A DNA stretch of 64,000 nt from Sedimentibacter sp. SX930 (GTDB lineage: Bacteria > Bacillota > Bacilli > Lactobacillales > Aerococcaceae), in the NCBI GenBank assembly GCA_002155105.1, contig MUZD01000002.1, positions 62,001-126,000 on the forward strand, given 5' to 3'. Made by a program: the position numbers and the translations under genes. The notes beneath the pieces are model-generated. The model did no database searches and was not told where the DNA came from. It saw nothing but the letters and a program-made list of their open reading frames with translations. This document shows, in pieces, positions 26,798 through 34,780 of this stretch (the first letter of the stretch is position 1; each line of letters opens with the position of its first letter).

Positions 26798-27688
26798 TCA
26801 TTCCGACTGCTCGTCGATGAAGTCGTTGATTTTTTGTTGGTAGTGCTCATCAGAAATCAAATAAGAGAACCCCTCGCCGATGACGCTTTGGGCTTCGCTG
26901 ATTGTGAAGAAAGCCTTCGGATCGATGGCTGTCACAATCCGGTTGAGCGGCATCAATTGCTGTCTGTTGACGACAATCAAAATCACCTTCTTCTGGCTTT
27001 TGGAGTAATAGCCTTCGCCTTCCAAAAAGGTCATTCCGCGACCGATTTTTTTATCGATTGCCTCAGCGATTTCCTGATACCGCTCCGAGATGATCAGAAC
27101 TTGTTTCTTCGGATTGAACCCTTCCAGGATGAAATCCAACACTTTCGTTTGCACATAGAGATGCACGACAGTCAAAACGACATTCTCCAGCCCGATCACG
27201 AAGATGGAAGGTCCAACGACGAATAGGTCCAATACGACCAGTGCGACACTGGTACTCCAGCCGAGATATTTATTAATAATCAAGGCGATGATATCAGTAC
27301 CGGCCGTCGAACCGCCTGCCTGCATCACGAGACCCAAGCCTGTGCCGACCAAAAATCCGGAGCAAAGCGGCGCTAGAATGATTGTTTCCATCGGATAGCG
27401 CCAAGCCGCCGTCAGATAAAGAAACACCGACATCAACAGCGTGGCCAAAAGCGTCAGCCTCATGGTCGATTTTTCCAAAAAGCGGAACCCGATGACCAGA
27501 ATGATGGCGTTCAAAACGAAACTCGTTATGGCTACCGGAACATTCATGGTATAGAAGGCCAACAAACTAATGCCGGTGACGCCGCCTTCACCAAGATGGT
27601 TCGCAACGGAAAACATATTGATGCCCACCGCGAACAGAAATGTTCCGATCGCAATCAGAAGAATCGAACCAACAACGTTCTTTTTCAA
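26798..27688 (-). CDS. YitT family membrane protein (DUF161/DUF2179)
   Basis: A 296-residue protein with about five to six membrane segments in the first 200 residues (LIAIGTFLFAVGINMFSVAN, TGLGLVMQAGGSTAGTDIIA and others) and a soluble C-terminal DUF2179 domain (QVLIISERYQEIAEAIDKKI, GRGMTFLEGEGYYS). The family is common in Firmicutes and has no firm function. Translation begins at TTG 27688, five bases after GGGAGGTGAAC; no ATG near it fits better. It is divergent from the comG operon. Confidence 0.9.
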   Translation of the reverse strand: MKKNVVGSILLIAIGTFLFAVGINMFSVANHLGEGGVTGISLLAFYTMNVPVAITSFVLNAIILVIGFRFLEKSTMRLTLLATLLMSVFLYLTAAWRYPMETIILAPLCSGFLVGTGLGLVMQAGGSTAGTDIIALIINKYLGWSTSVALVVLDLFVVGPSIFVIGLENVVLTVVHLYVQTKVLDFILEGFNPKKQVLIISERYQEIAEAIDKKIGRGMTFLEGEGYYSKSQKKVILIVVNRQQLMPLNRIVTAIDPKAFFTISEAQSVIGEGFSYLISDEHYQQKINDFIDEQSE

Positions 27689-27856
27689 AAAAGTTCACCT
27701 CCCTAATATTGAGTGATCCCGCTTGTTTTTCGCGTGTGGGACCGCTATTTATGCCAATATAACATATTTTCAACTAAGTTTCTCGTCGGAGAAAGAGCGG
27801 ATGCGAGGATTTTGCAGAAGCTATAAGTGACGGCAAAATAGAAATGAGGTGATGAT

Positions 27857-28900
27857 ATGGAAGAAAAAGCAGAGAGCCTATTGGCCGATGCGATGCGGCT
27901 GGGTGTTTCCGACATCCATCTGCTCCCTTATGAAGACCACTACGAACTCTTTTTCCGCGTGAGTACCGGCTTGTCGAAAGTATCGGTGTATACAATCGAA
28001 AAGGGTGAACGACTGATTTCTTATTTTAAATTCCTTTCGAACATGAATGTGGGCGAAAGGCGGAAACCCCAATCCGGTGCTGTCAGGTACCGGCTGAACG
28101 GCAAAAAAATAGAACTGAGACTGTCCACCATCGCAAATTTCCGCTACCAAGAGTCGCTTGTCATCCGCATGCTGTACGTAAATCCGGGTTCTGAGCCGGG
28201 TTTGCACGCATTTTTCCCGGCCCAGGAGGCGGAGTTGCTCGAACTGTTGGACCATAAGAGCGGGCTGGTGCTGTTTTCTGGACCTACCGGTTCCGGGAAA
28301 ACAACCACCATCTATCATTTGTTGCGCAGGAAATACGCCGATGAACCGCTGCAGATCATTACGATGGAGGATCCAGTCGAAATTGAGGAGCCGCTGTTTC
28401 TGCAGGCCGAAGTGAACGAAGCTGCGGGCATCACGTACGATCTGCTGATCCGCCAGTGTCTCCGCCACCATCCGGACATCCTCGTCATAGGCGAAATCCG
28501 GGATGAAGAAACGGCCAAAATGGTAGTGAGAAGCGCATTGACCGGACACTTGGTGATCGCAACGATCCATGCCAAAGAGTCGTTCGGGGTATTGGAAAGG
28601 CTGCGGGAACTGGCTATTTCTTCCGAACAAATGAAGCAGACGCTGCTCGCTGTCGTCTCCCAACGTCTGATTGCAAAATATTGTCCGTTGTGCTCCGGTA
28701 AGTGCACGATTCACTGTTCCCACTATCAGGTAAACGAAAAGTCGGCTGCCATCTACGAAATATTGGCAGGCAAGGAACTGCAGAATCATCTGCAGAACAA
28801 GGAGGACGGAAAGCGGTTTGTCACTCTGAATGATAAATTGCGAAAAGCCTATGCATGTGGATACATTACGGAGAAGAATTACCTGGAGAATCTCGTCTGA
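27857..28900 (+). CDS. comGA: Competence pseudopilus assembly ATPase ComGA
   Basis: Cytosolic secretion ATPase that drives the competence pseudopilus for DNA uptake. The 347-residue protein has Walker A SGPTGSGKTTT (near residues 142-151), the Asp box (ITMEDPVEI), Walker B VIGEIRDEET and the His box LVIATIHAKES. A CxxC-type cysteine group (YCPLCSGKCTIHC, near 278-290) resembles the zinc site of GspE-like ATPases. GAGGTGATG precedes the ATG. It leads the seven-gene comG operon with overlaps throughout. A conventional promoter or competence regulator box was not clear upstream. Confidence 0.95.
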   Translation: MEEKAESLLADAMRLGVSDIHLLPYEDHYELFFRVSTGLSKVSVYTIEKGERLISYFKFLSNMNVGERRKPQSGAVRYRLNGKKIELRLSTIANFRYQESLVIRMLYVNPGSEPGLHAFFPAQEAELLELLDHKSGLVLFSGPTGSGKTTTIYHLLRRKYADEPLQIITMEDPVEIEEPLFLQAEVNEAAGITYDLLIRQCLRHHPDILVIGEIRDEETAKMVVRSALTGHLVIATIHAKESFGVLERLRELAISSEQMKQTLLAVVSQRLIAKYCPLCSGKCTIHCSHYQVNEKSAAIYEILAGKELQNHLQNKEDGKRFVTLNDKLRKAYACGYITEKNYLENLV

Positions 28901-29924
28901 AAAACGTTGGCAGGCAAAAGAGCAGGCATATTTTCTGAAGCGCTTGGGTGAATTGCTGAAGGAAGGTTTTTCGTTGTCCGACGGGCTCGCTTTTCTGAAG
29001 ATGATGCAGCCGAAGCGAGTGGACGATATCCAGCGCATGCTGGCCAAACTGGAAACAGGCATCAATCTTGCTGATGCATTGGCAGGATGCGGCTTTTCGG
29101 AGCAAGTCGTATCGCAGCTGCGGCTATCCTTCCTTCACGGGAAATTGACGGAAACTTTGCTGTTTTGTTCAGACTTCCTGACGGAAAAGGACAAACAGCT
29201 GCATAAGCTCAGAAAAGTCTTGATCTACCCGTTGTTTTTGCTGGTCTTCGCGAATGCTATGCTGATCGCGATCAGGCAGGTCCTGCTGCCCAGTTTGGAA
29301 ACGATGCTGGTGCCCTCGGAAGAAGGTTCCGGCCTGATGGTCCGAATCATCCTGAATTACCTGGAAAACCTGCCGCTCATCATTTTGGGCACTATGGCAT
29401 TAGGAGCCGGTGTGTTCCTGTTGTCAAAAAGTTATTTGAAAAAGAAGTCAGCTTTCCAAAAGTCGTTGCTGTTCTGCAGGGTTCCGCTCTTCAGCAAATG
29501 GGTCCAACTCTACTACTCCTTTTTCTTCTGCCGGGAATATGCCTATTTCTTCCGCAACGGCATGCAGTTGAACCAAATCGTTTCGCTGATGCGCGGCGAT
29601 GAAGGGACTGCCTGGATGAAGGAAATATCCGGATTGGTTGAGGAAGGGCTGATGCAAGGCGATAGCCTGACGACAATCATCAAGCGTTACCCCATCTTCA
29701 AAGAGGAGATGGGATGGATCATCTATCACGGCGAGCTCACCAGCCAGTTGCCGATCAAGTTGAGCATGTACAGCGAAGAATGTTTCCGACTGCTGATTGC
29801 GGACATCGAACAGAAAATCGGTTGGCTGCAGCCTGTCCTGTTTCTCATGGTCGCTGTCATCGTGATGGCAATCTATCTTATATTATTGATGCCAATGCTT
29901 AGTTCATTAGGAGGTATGTATTAA
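28830..29924 (+). CDS. comGB: Competence pseudopilus membrane platform protein ComGB
   Basis: Polytopic membrane protein of the GspF/PilC family, the platform for pseudopilus assembly. Up to 364 residues with two GspF domains and three hydrophobic segments (about 130-155, 180-205, 335-360). The family-like body starts near QAKEQAYFLKRLGELLKEGFSLSDG. The start is uncertain: ATG 28830 and ATG 28851 lie inside comGA and lack clear ribosome sites; GGAGAAG at 28871-28877 precedes only an ATT. Overlap with comGA suggests coupling. Confidence 0.9.
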   Translation: MINCEKPMHVDTLRRRITWRISSEKRWQAKEQAYFLKRLGELLKEGFSLSDGLAFLKMMQPKRVDDIQRMLAKLETGINLADALAGCGFSEQVVSQLRLSFLHGKLTETLLFCSDFLTEKDKQLHKLRKVLIYPLFLLVFANAMLIAIRQVLLPSLETMLVPSEEGSGLMVRIILNYLENLPLIILGTMALGAGVFLLSKSYLKKKSAFQKSLLFCRVPLFSKWVQLYYSFFFCREYAYFFRNGMQLNQIVSLMRGDEGTAWMKEISGLVEEGLMQGDSLTTIIKRYPIFKEEMGWIIYHGELTSQLPIKLSMYSEECFRLLIADIEQKIGWLQPVLFLMVAVIVMAIYLILLMPMLSSLGGMY

Positions 29925-30259
29925 TGAAAACGATCAAAAAAACACTAAAAAACAAACAAGGTTTCACACTTATGGAAATGGTCCTCGTCCTGTTCATCAT
30001 CTCTGTGCTGATGCTGATGATCATCCCGAATGTGGCGAACACCAAGAAAAGCGTGGAGACCAAAGGGACGGATGCTTTGGCGGTCGTTGTGCAGACACAA
30101 GCCAACATGTACGAACTCGATACGGGGACAGAGGCGGCGAGTTTCACTGTCCTGAATACGGCGGGGTACCTCAGTGACAAACAGGTGACTGAAGCGACCG
30201 CTAAACTGACGATAACCGCCGGCGAAGTTGAACCGATTGAAGTTGTTGTCACGCCTTGA
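29924..30259 (+). CDS. comGC: Major pseudopilin ComGC
   Basis: Main subunit of the competence pseudopilus. The 111-residue precursor has a basic leader, the prepilin peptidase site QGFTLMEM (cut after Gly) and a hydrophobic helix (VLVLFIISVLMLMIIPNV), then a soluble domain. AGGAGG lies 9 bp upstream; the ATG shares one base with the comGB stop (TAATG). The processing peptidase ComC is not in the window. Confidence 0.95.
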   Translation: MKTIKKTLKNKQGFTLMEMVLVLFIISVLMLMIIPNVANTKKSVETKGTDALAVVVQTQANMYELDTGTEAASFTVLNTAGYLSDKQVTEATAKLTITAGEVEPIEVVVTP

Positions 30260-30273
30260 TGATGGGCTGACCG

Positions 30274-30717
30274 ATGCACAAGAGCGGCTTCACTTTGTTC
30301 GAAAGCCTATTGGTGCTGTTGATCGCATCCATTATTCTGCTGCTGACTCCGCAACTGGAAACCGCAACGGATGAATTCGCATTCAATCTGTTTTTGGACG
30401 ATTTCCTGACGGAGCTGCACACGGCGCAGAGTTATGCGGTCATCACCGGAAACGGCGTCAATATGGATGTCGTACGGCCAATCGGGGCAACGCATTACGC
30501 TGATTTCAAAGACAGTGCCGGATCGGACCGCTACATCAACCGCAAGCTGCTGTTGCCTGAAGGATCAAGATTGATCCAAGGCTACACCGGATTCATCAAA
30601 GGGGGCAGCGGTTATCTGCAGCCGAACACCATCATCATGGAAACAGCTCGTTATCGCTATACCATCACAATCCAATTGGGGAGCGGTCGTTATGAAGTCA
30701 ACAAAGCTAAACGATAG
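30274..30717 (+). CDS. comGD: Minor pseudopilin ComGD
   Basis: Type II/IV pilin-like protein of 147 residues with the cleavage motif KSGFTLFES, a hydrophobic helix (LLVLLIASIILLLTP) and a small globular domain. The ribosome site is weak, so translation may depend on flow from comGC, 14 bp upstream. The end overlaps comGE by 26 bp. Confidence 0.88.
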   Translation: MHKSGFTLFESLLVLLIASIILLLTPQLETATDEFAFNLFLDDFLTELHTAQSYAVITGNGVNMDVVRPIGATHYADFKDSAGSDRYINRKLLLPEGSRLIQGYTGFIKGGSGYLQPNTIIMETARYRYTITIQLGSGRYEVNKAKR

Positions 30718-31033
30718 CAGCGGTTATATGCTTTTCGAAAGTCTTATCGCTTTGGCCATGGTCAGCATCTCCCTTTACGTGCTGATTCCGCATTCCGTTC
30801 AATTTTTCACGACTTTGAAAGCGGCAGGTGAGGAAGTTGCCTGTTGGCGGGTCGCTCAGGACCAGATGCAAGTCATCGCCAAGGAAGGCAGCCTGACCGG
30901 AAGTCAGACTTCCGGAAGGATGCTGTTCATCACTGCTTGGAATCCGGAAACCGCACAGTTGATTGTGAATGGTGGTGATGGTACAGAAAGGGTGAAGGTG
31001 CATGCTGAGGAAATCCAAGCGGAAGCCCCGTAA
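30692..31033 (+). CDS. comGE: Minor pseudopilin ComGE
   Basis: A 113-residue pilin-like protein. The cleavage motif is degenerate (SSGYMLFESL, with glutamate +5 kept) and is followed by a hydrophobic stretch (IALAMVSISLYVLI). Assigned to ComGE mainly by order in the operon. GGGAGCGG lies 6-10 bp before the ATG, which is inside the comGD end. Confidence 0.8.
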   Translation: MKSTKLNDSSGYMLFESLIALAMVSISLYVLIPHSVQFFTTLKAAGEEVACWRVAQDQMQVIAKEGSLTGSQTSGRMLFITAWNPETAQLIVNGGDGTERVKVHAEEIQAEAP

Positions 31034-31469
31034 ACAATCGCAAGCTGGATTCACTTTGTTGGAAGCGGCATTTGCACTGGCTGTCAATACGATGGTGCTC
31101 CTGCTGATGATGGGAGGCATGGAAGTGATCCGCACTGTGAATATCCAGATGGAGAAGACCCAGGATGCGGAATGGCATCTTTTCCTGATCCAACTCGAGC
31201 ATGAATTGGAGGATGAGTTGCTGATCCAAAAGACCAGTACGACCATCCGCACCAAGTCGAAAAATCCGGGCGATCCGGCTGTGTATACCTATGAATTCCG
31301 GATCAATAAAATCCTGCGTTACAAAAACGGGGCCGGCTATCATCCGATGCTGATGCATGTCAAAGCACTGAAATACGAGGTGACCAATGAGGGGATTTCT
31401 ATCCAGGCTACGCTTTCGGACAATCAGACGCGCAGAGCGCATCTCATCCTGCCGAAGGCACCCATTTGA
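31002..31469 (+). CDS. comGF: Minor pseudopilin ComGF
   Basis: A 155-residue protein with a basic leader (MLRKSKRKPRKQSQ), the prepilin motif AGFTLLEAAF and a hydrophobic helix with methionines (MVLLLMMGGMEV), followed by the ComGF-type domain ending in NQTRRAHL. It overlaps comGE by 32 bp. AAGGTG lies about 5 bp before the ATG. Confidence 0.85.
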   Translation: MLRKSKRKPRKQSQAGFTLLEAAFALAVNTMVLLLMMGGMEVIRTVNIQMEKTQDAEWHLFLIQLEHELEDELLIQKTSTTIRTKSKNPGDPAVYTYEFRINKILRYKNGAGYHPMLMHVKALKYEVTNEGISIQATLSDNQTRRAHLILPKAPI

Positions 31470-31821
31470 AGGTGATCGTTCTCAGAGAACAGCTGGCTCC
31501 ATCTTGCCGATCACCATTTTCTACCTGTTCCTTTCACAAATGATGCTTTTCGGAATAATAAGAGTTTATGAGAATCAGCTCTATCTGTACAGATTGACGG
31601 AAAACCACTACAAAGCGCAAACTTTGCTGGCCTATACAGACTACTGGCTAAAGAATAAAAACGAAACATCGACTCCGGAAAGTCGGATCGTACCAGCTGT
31701 CCTGTCTTTCGAAGAAGGAGTCGTGCACTGCATGGAGGATGCGACCGGCAAAGTAACTGCGACCGTGACCCTGCAAAATGACTACAGCGAAACGGTGGTG
31801 TTGGAATTCCTGTCTCCGTAG
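31387..31821 (+). CDS. comGG: ComGG-like last gene of the comG operon
   Basis: The body from AGSILPITIFYLFLSQMMLF onward (a membrane helix, then a charged domain of about 90 residues) fits ComGG by position and layout, with no prepilin cleavage motif. The only ATG lies at 31387, 83 bp inside comGF, with GAGGTGA 3 bp before it. That gives an unusual 37-residue Arg-rich N terminus. A downstream non-standard start is possible, since no other ATG, GTG or TTG lies ahead of the hydrophobic part in this frame. Confidence 0.7.
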   Translation: MRGFLSRLRFRTIRRAERISSCRRHPFEGDRSQRTAGSILPITIFYLFLSQMMLFGIIRVYENQLYLYRLTENHYKAQTLLAYTDYWLKNKNETSTPESRIVPAVLSFEEGVVHCMEDATGKVTATVTLQNDYSETVVLEFLSP

Positions 31822-31877
31822 TGACAAGCAGGAAATGTTGTGCTTTTCATCGGTGCACGAGGCCTATATTATAGCGA

Positions 31878-31912
31878 AACGCACAAACAAGCTGACTTGT
31901 TTGTGCGTTTTT
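31878..31912 (+). terminator. Terminator of the comG operon
   Basis: AACGCACAAACAAG / CTTGTTTGTGCGTT with a 3-5 nt loop and TTTT after it, 57 bp past the comGG stop. Confidence 0.9.
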
Positions 31913-31998
31913 TGGATGCCCGCTGTTCTGGAAAGTGTTGTGGATGTAAGCTGTCGTCTGCAAGTCGGATATTCCCTCTATCTATGCGGGCTATTTTT

Positions 31999-32032
31999 TG
32001 ATATAATGGATAGGTATGTTTGTAAACAAACA
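31999..32032 (+). promoter_or_regulatory. Promoter of pepP with an overlapping inverted repeat
   Basis: Extended -10 TGATATAAT (31999-32007); no clear -35. A 7-2-7 inverted repeat TGTTTGT-AA-ACAAACA lies at 32017-32032, about where transcription would start, a common operator position. The cognate regulator is unknown. Confidence 0.55.
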
Positions 32033-32062
32033 GGCTATTTTTTTTGGAAGGAAGTATGTGAA

Positions 32063-33124
32063 ATGAGTAGAGTCTCAAAATTGCAGGCTGCCATCAAAGC
32101 GAAGAAGATGGATGCAATGCTGGTGACAAGTCAATATAACTTACGTTATGTTTCCAATTTTACGGGTACGACCGGTTTGGCGGTCATCACTCAAGAGGAA
32201 GCTTTTTTTGTGACCGACTTCCGTTATACCCAGCAAGCTGCATCACAGGCGCAGGGTTTTCAGATTATTCAGAATAAAGGACCGATATTCGATGAAGTGA
32301 AAAAGATCGTGGAGGAAAAGGGACTTTCGTCTCTAGGCTTCGAAGACGCCATCATGTCTTTCCGCAGCGTCGAGGATCTGGAAGACCTGGTGACGTGCGA
32401 TCTGCTTCCTGCTTCAGGCATCATCGAAGAATTGCGTGAAGTCAAAGACGAAGAAGAAATCCAGACTATCAGACGGGCTTGTGAAATTGCGGATGCCGGC
32501 TTTATGTTCATCCTTGACCACATCCGTCCGGGGGTTTCGGAAATAGAGATCGCCAACCGCCTGGATTTCCACATGCGCGAATTGGGAGCGAGCGGCGTAT
32601 CTTTCGAAACGATTGTCGCCAGCGGCATCCGTTCCGCTATGCCGCATGGTGTGGCCAGTCCGAAGTTGATCGAAAAAGGCGACTTCGTGACACTGGATTT
32701 CGGTTGTTATTACAACGGCTATGTTTCGGATATGACCCGCACAGTTTCAGTGGGGCAACCGCATGCAGAATTGAAGAAGGTTTACGAGATTGTTCTGGCT
32801 GCCCAATTGCGTGTGAATGCAACGGCAAAAGCGGGCATGACCGGAATCGAAGTCGACAGTGTCGCACGTGATTACATTACGGAACAAGGGTACGGAGATG
32901 CGTTCGGCCACTCCAACGGGCATGGAATCGGTTTGGAGATACATGAGGGACCGAATACATCGCAAAAAGCCGGAAAAGTGCTTGTGCCAGGCAATGTCAT
33001 CACGAATGAACCGGGAATCTATCTCGCCGGTCTTGGCGGCGTCCGGATTGAAGATGATCTTGTGATCAGGGATAACGGCAACGAGATTTTGACGCATTCT
33101 CCAAAAGAATTGATTATTTTATAA
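32063..33124 (+). CDS. pepP: Xaa-Pro aminopeptidase, M24B family (YqhT-like)
   Basis: Metallopeptidase that removes N-terminal residues before proline. The 353-residue protein has the creatinase N domain and all M24 metal ligands: LDFGCYY and SDMTRT (aspartates), GHGIGLEIHE (histidine), TNEPGIYL and RIEDDL (glutamates). It is a paralogue of the PepQ at 14904. ATG 32063 follows GGAAGGAAG; the frame is open further upstream but crosses the comG terminator and so is not coding. efp lies 68 bp downstream, the yqhT-efp order of Bacillus. Confidence 0.94.
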   Translation: MSRVSKLQAAIKAKKMDAMLVTSQYNLRYVSNFTGTTGLAVITQEEAFFVTDFRYTQQAASQAQGFQIIQNKGPIFDEVKKIVEEKGLSSLGFEDAIMSFRSVEDLEDLVTCDLLPASGIIEELREVKDEEEIQTIRRACEIADAGFMFILDHIRPGVSEIEIANRLDFHMRELGASGVSFETIVASGIRSAMPHGVASPKLIEKGDFVTLDFGCYYNGYVSDMTRTVSVGQPHAELKKVYEIVLAAQLRVNATAKAGMTGIEVDSVARDYITEQGYGDAFGHSNGHGIGLEIHEGPNTSQKAGKVLVPGNVITNEPGIYLAGLGGVRIEDDLVIRDNGNEILTHSPKELIIL

Positions 33125-33192
33125 AAAAATAGAATCCGAACTAAATTAATGGTAAACTTATTTCAAATGAGTTGCCACAGGAGGAATTATTA

Positions 33193-33750
33193 ATGATTTC
33201 AGTAAATGATTTTAAGACAGGCCTGACGATCGAAATTGATGGAGGGTTATGGAAAGTTGTCGATTTCCAACACGTAAAGCCAGGTAAAGGTGCGGCTTTC
33301 GTCCGTTCAAAATTAAAGAATCTTCGCACAGGAGCTGTACAGGAAAAAACTTTCCGTGCGGGTGAAAAAGTCGGAAAAGCGCATATCGCGAACCGCAAAA
33401 TGCAATTTCTGTACGAGAGTGCCGGTGCTTATGTCTTCATGGACACTGAAAACTATGAACAGATCGAATTGAATGCAGGCCAAATCGAATATGAATTGAA
33501 CTATCTGAAAGAAAATATGGAAGTCAACATCCTGATGTATGAAACAGAAACAATCGGTGTCGATCTTCCGAACACAGTAATCCTGCGAGTGGAAGAAACT
33601 GAGCCAGGGATCAAGGGCGATACAGCTTCAGGCGGTTCAAAACCTGCTAAAATGGAGACTGGTTTGATGGTCAACGTACCATTCTTCGTGAATGCTGATG
33701 ATATGCTTATCGTCAACACAACGGACGGTTCTTACGTATCCCGCGCATAA
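33193..33750 (+). CDS. efp: Translation elongation factor P
   Basis: Binds stalled ribosomes between the P and E sites and promotes peptide bond formation at proline stretches. At 185 residues, with the KOW-like N domain holding the loop [10 protein letters not shown], whose lysine (near residue 32) is the site modified in other bacteria, and the C-terminal OB domain ending in [16 protein letters not shown] lies 8 bp before ATG 33193. It begins the run efp, yqhY, nusB. Confidence 0.97.
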   Translation: MISVNDFKTGLTIEIDGGLWKVVDFQHVKPGKGAAFVRSKLKNLRTGAVQEKTFRAGEKVGKAHIANRKMQFLYESAGAYVFMDTENYEQIELNAGQIEYELNYLKENMEVNILMYETETIGVDLPNTVILRVEETEPGIKGDTASGGSKPAKMETGLMVNVPFFVNADDMLIVNTTDGSYVSRA

Positions 33751-33776
33751 TGTTTCCCAAGAAAGGAGAATGACAG

Positions 33777-34202
33777 ATGATGGAAGAAACAAACATTCCT
33801 TTAGCAAACGGTCCGGCTCCACTGGGAGAGATTGAAATTGCTCCTGAAGTGATTGAAGTGATCGCGGGTATTGCAGCGAATGAAGTAGAAGGTGTTTATG
33901 CGATGCAAGGGTCTTTCAAGACCGGCGTCAATGAATTATTGGGACGCACTGCCCATAACAAAGGTGTACACTTGACGGTCGATGAAAATGGTTTGGCGGT
34001 TGATGTGTACTGTTACATTAAGTACGGGACTTCCGTACCGAAAGTCGCTTTGGATATGCAAGAAAAAGTGAAGGAACAAGTCCTTTACATGAGCAATCTC
34101 GAAGTGTCGCAAGTGAACGTCCATGTGGTTGGCCTTGTCGCACCGAAGCCTGAAGACAATGCCTATCTTGATTTGGATGCAGAATTGGGGGAGAATGCGT
34201 GA
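33777..34202 (+). CDS. yqhY: Asp23/Gls24 family envelope stress response protein (YqhY)
   Basis: A 141-residue Asp23 (DUF322) protein: IAPEVIEVIAGIAANEVEGVYAM and VDVYCYIKYGTSVPKVALDMQ are family core segments. In Bacillus yqhY lies beside the acc and nusB genes and its loss perturbs acetyl-CoA carboxylase activity; the exact mechanism is not settled. AAAGGAGA lies 7 bp before ATG 33777 (a second ATG is at 33780). The stop overlaps the nusB start. Confidence 0.9.
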   Translation: MMEETNIPLANGPAPLGEIEIAPEVIEVIAGIAANEVEGVYAMQGSFKTGVNELLGRTAHNKGVHLTVDENGLAVDVYCYIKYGTSVPKVALDMQEKVKEQVLYMSNLEVSQVNVHVVGLVAPKPEDNAYLDLDAELGENA

Positions 34203-34654
34203 GCACTTCCCGTTTAACCAGAAGAGAAATCAGGGAAAAGGCGCTCCAAGCCCTTTTCCAATTGAAAACGAACGAAGAATTGACCCCTGAAGAAGCCATC
34301 AAGCAAGCAGTTTTGAGCGATTCAGAGGAATGGAACAGCGAAGAGGATGTCGAAATCCAGGATTATCCTTATTTGGTCACATTAGTGCATGGCGTTTTGG
34401 ATAATCAAGCGACGATCGATGAAGCAATCCAACCTTACCTGAAGAACTGGACTGTGGGCAGATTGGCCAAAGCAGACGCTTTGATTATGCAGATTGCTGC
34501 TTATGAAATGCTGTTGGGAGATACGGAACAGGTACCTCAAAGGGTAGCGTTGAATGAAGCAATCGAAATTTCAAAGCTTTATTGCGATGAACAGTCGAGC
34601 AAATTCATCAATGGCGTATTGTCCAACCTAATTCCTAAAACGGAAAATCCTTAA
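34199..34654 (+). CDS. nusB: Transcription antitermination factor NusB
   Basis: RNA-binding helical protein that with NusE/S10 binds boxA during rRNA transcription. The 151 residues begin SRLTRREIREKALQALFQL and contain PQRVALNEAIEISKLYCDEQSSKFINGVL. It starts with GTG at 34199, overlapping the yqhY stop by 4 bp (GTGA), so translation is coupled. Confidence 0.95.
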   Translation: MSTSRLTRREIREKALQALFQLKTNEELTPEEAIKQAVLSDSEEWNSEEDVEIQDYPYLVTLVHGVLDNQATIDEAIQPYLKNWTVGRLAKADALIMQIAAYEMLLGDTEQVPQRVALNEAIEISKLYCDEQSSKFINGVLSNLIPKTENP

Positions 34655-34681
34655 TGCTTCGGCATAAGGGTTTTTCTTTTT
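34646..34681 (+). terminator. Terminator of the efp-yqhY-nusB run
   Basis: CCTTA-TGC, TTCG tetraloop, GCA-TAAGG, then TTTTTCTTTTTTT. The left arm overlaps the nusB stop codon. Confidence 0.8.
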
Positions 34682-34780
34682 TTGTCGATGAATTCGGGCG
34701 TGCCAAGCCCGCTTTTCTAACCGTAATCCAAGATAATATGTTAAAATAGACGGTAACACCAAGGAAAAGGAGATTGATTA

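Noticed and set aside
27878-29065. Open frame of 395 codons antisense to comGA and comGB
   Set aside because: It lies exactly opposite strongly conserved comGA; its translation is Cys/His/Gln-rich without domains, and it has no fitting ribosome site. Shadow of a GC-biased coding strand.
31778-32062. N-terminal extension of pepP by 95 codons
   Set aside because: The open frame crosses the comG terminator and the pepP promoter; the residues before MSRV are Cys/Trp-rich and unlike the M24 family.
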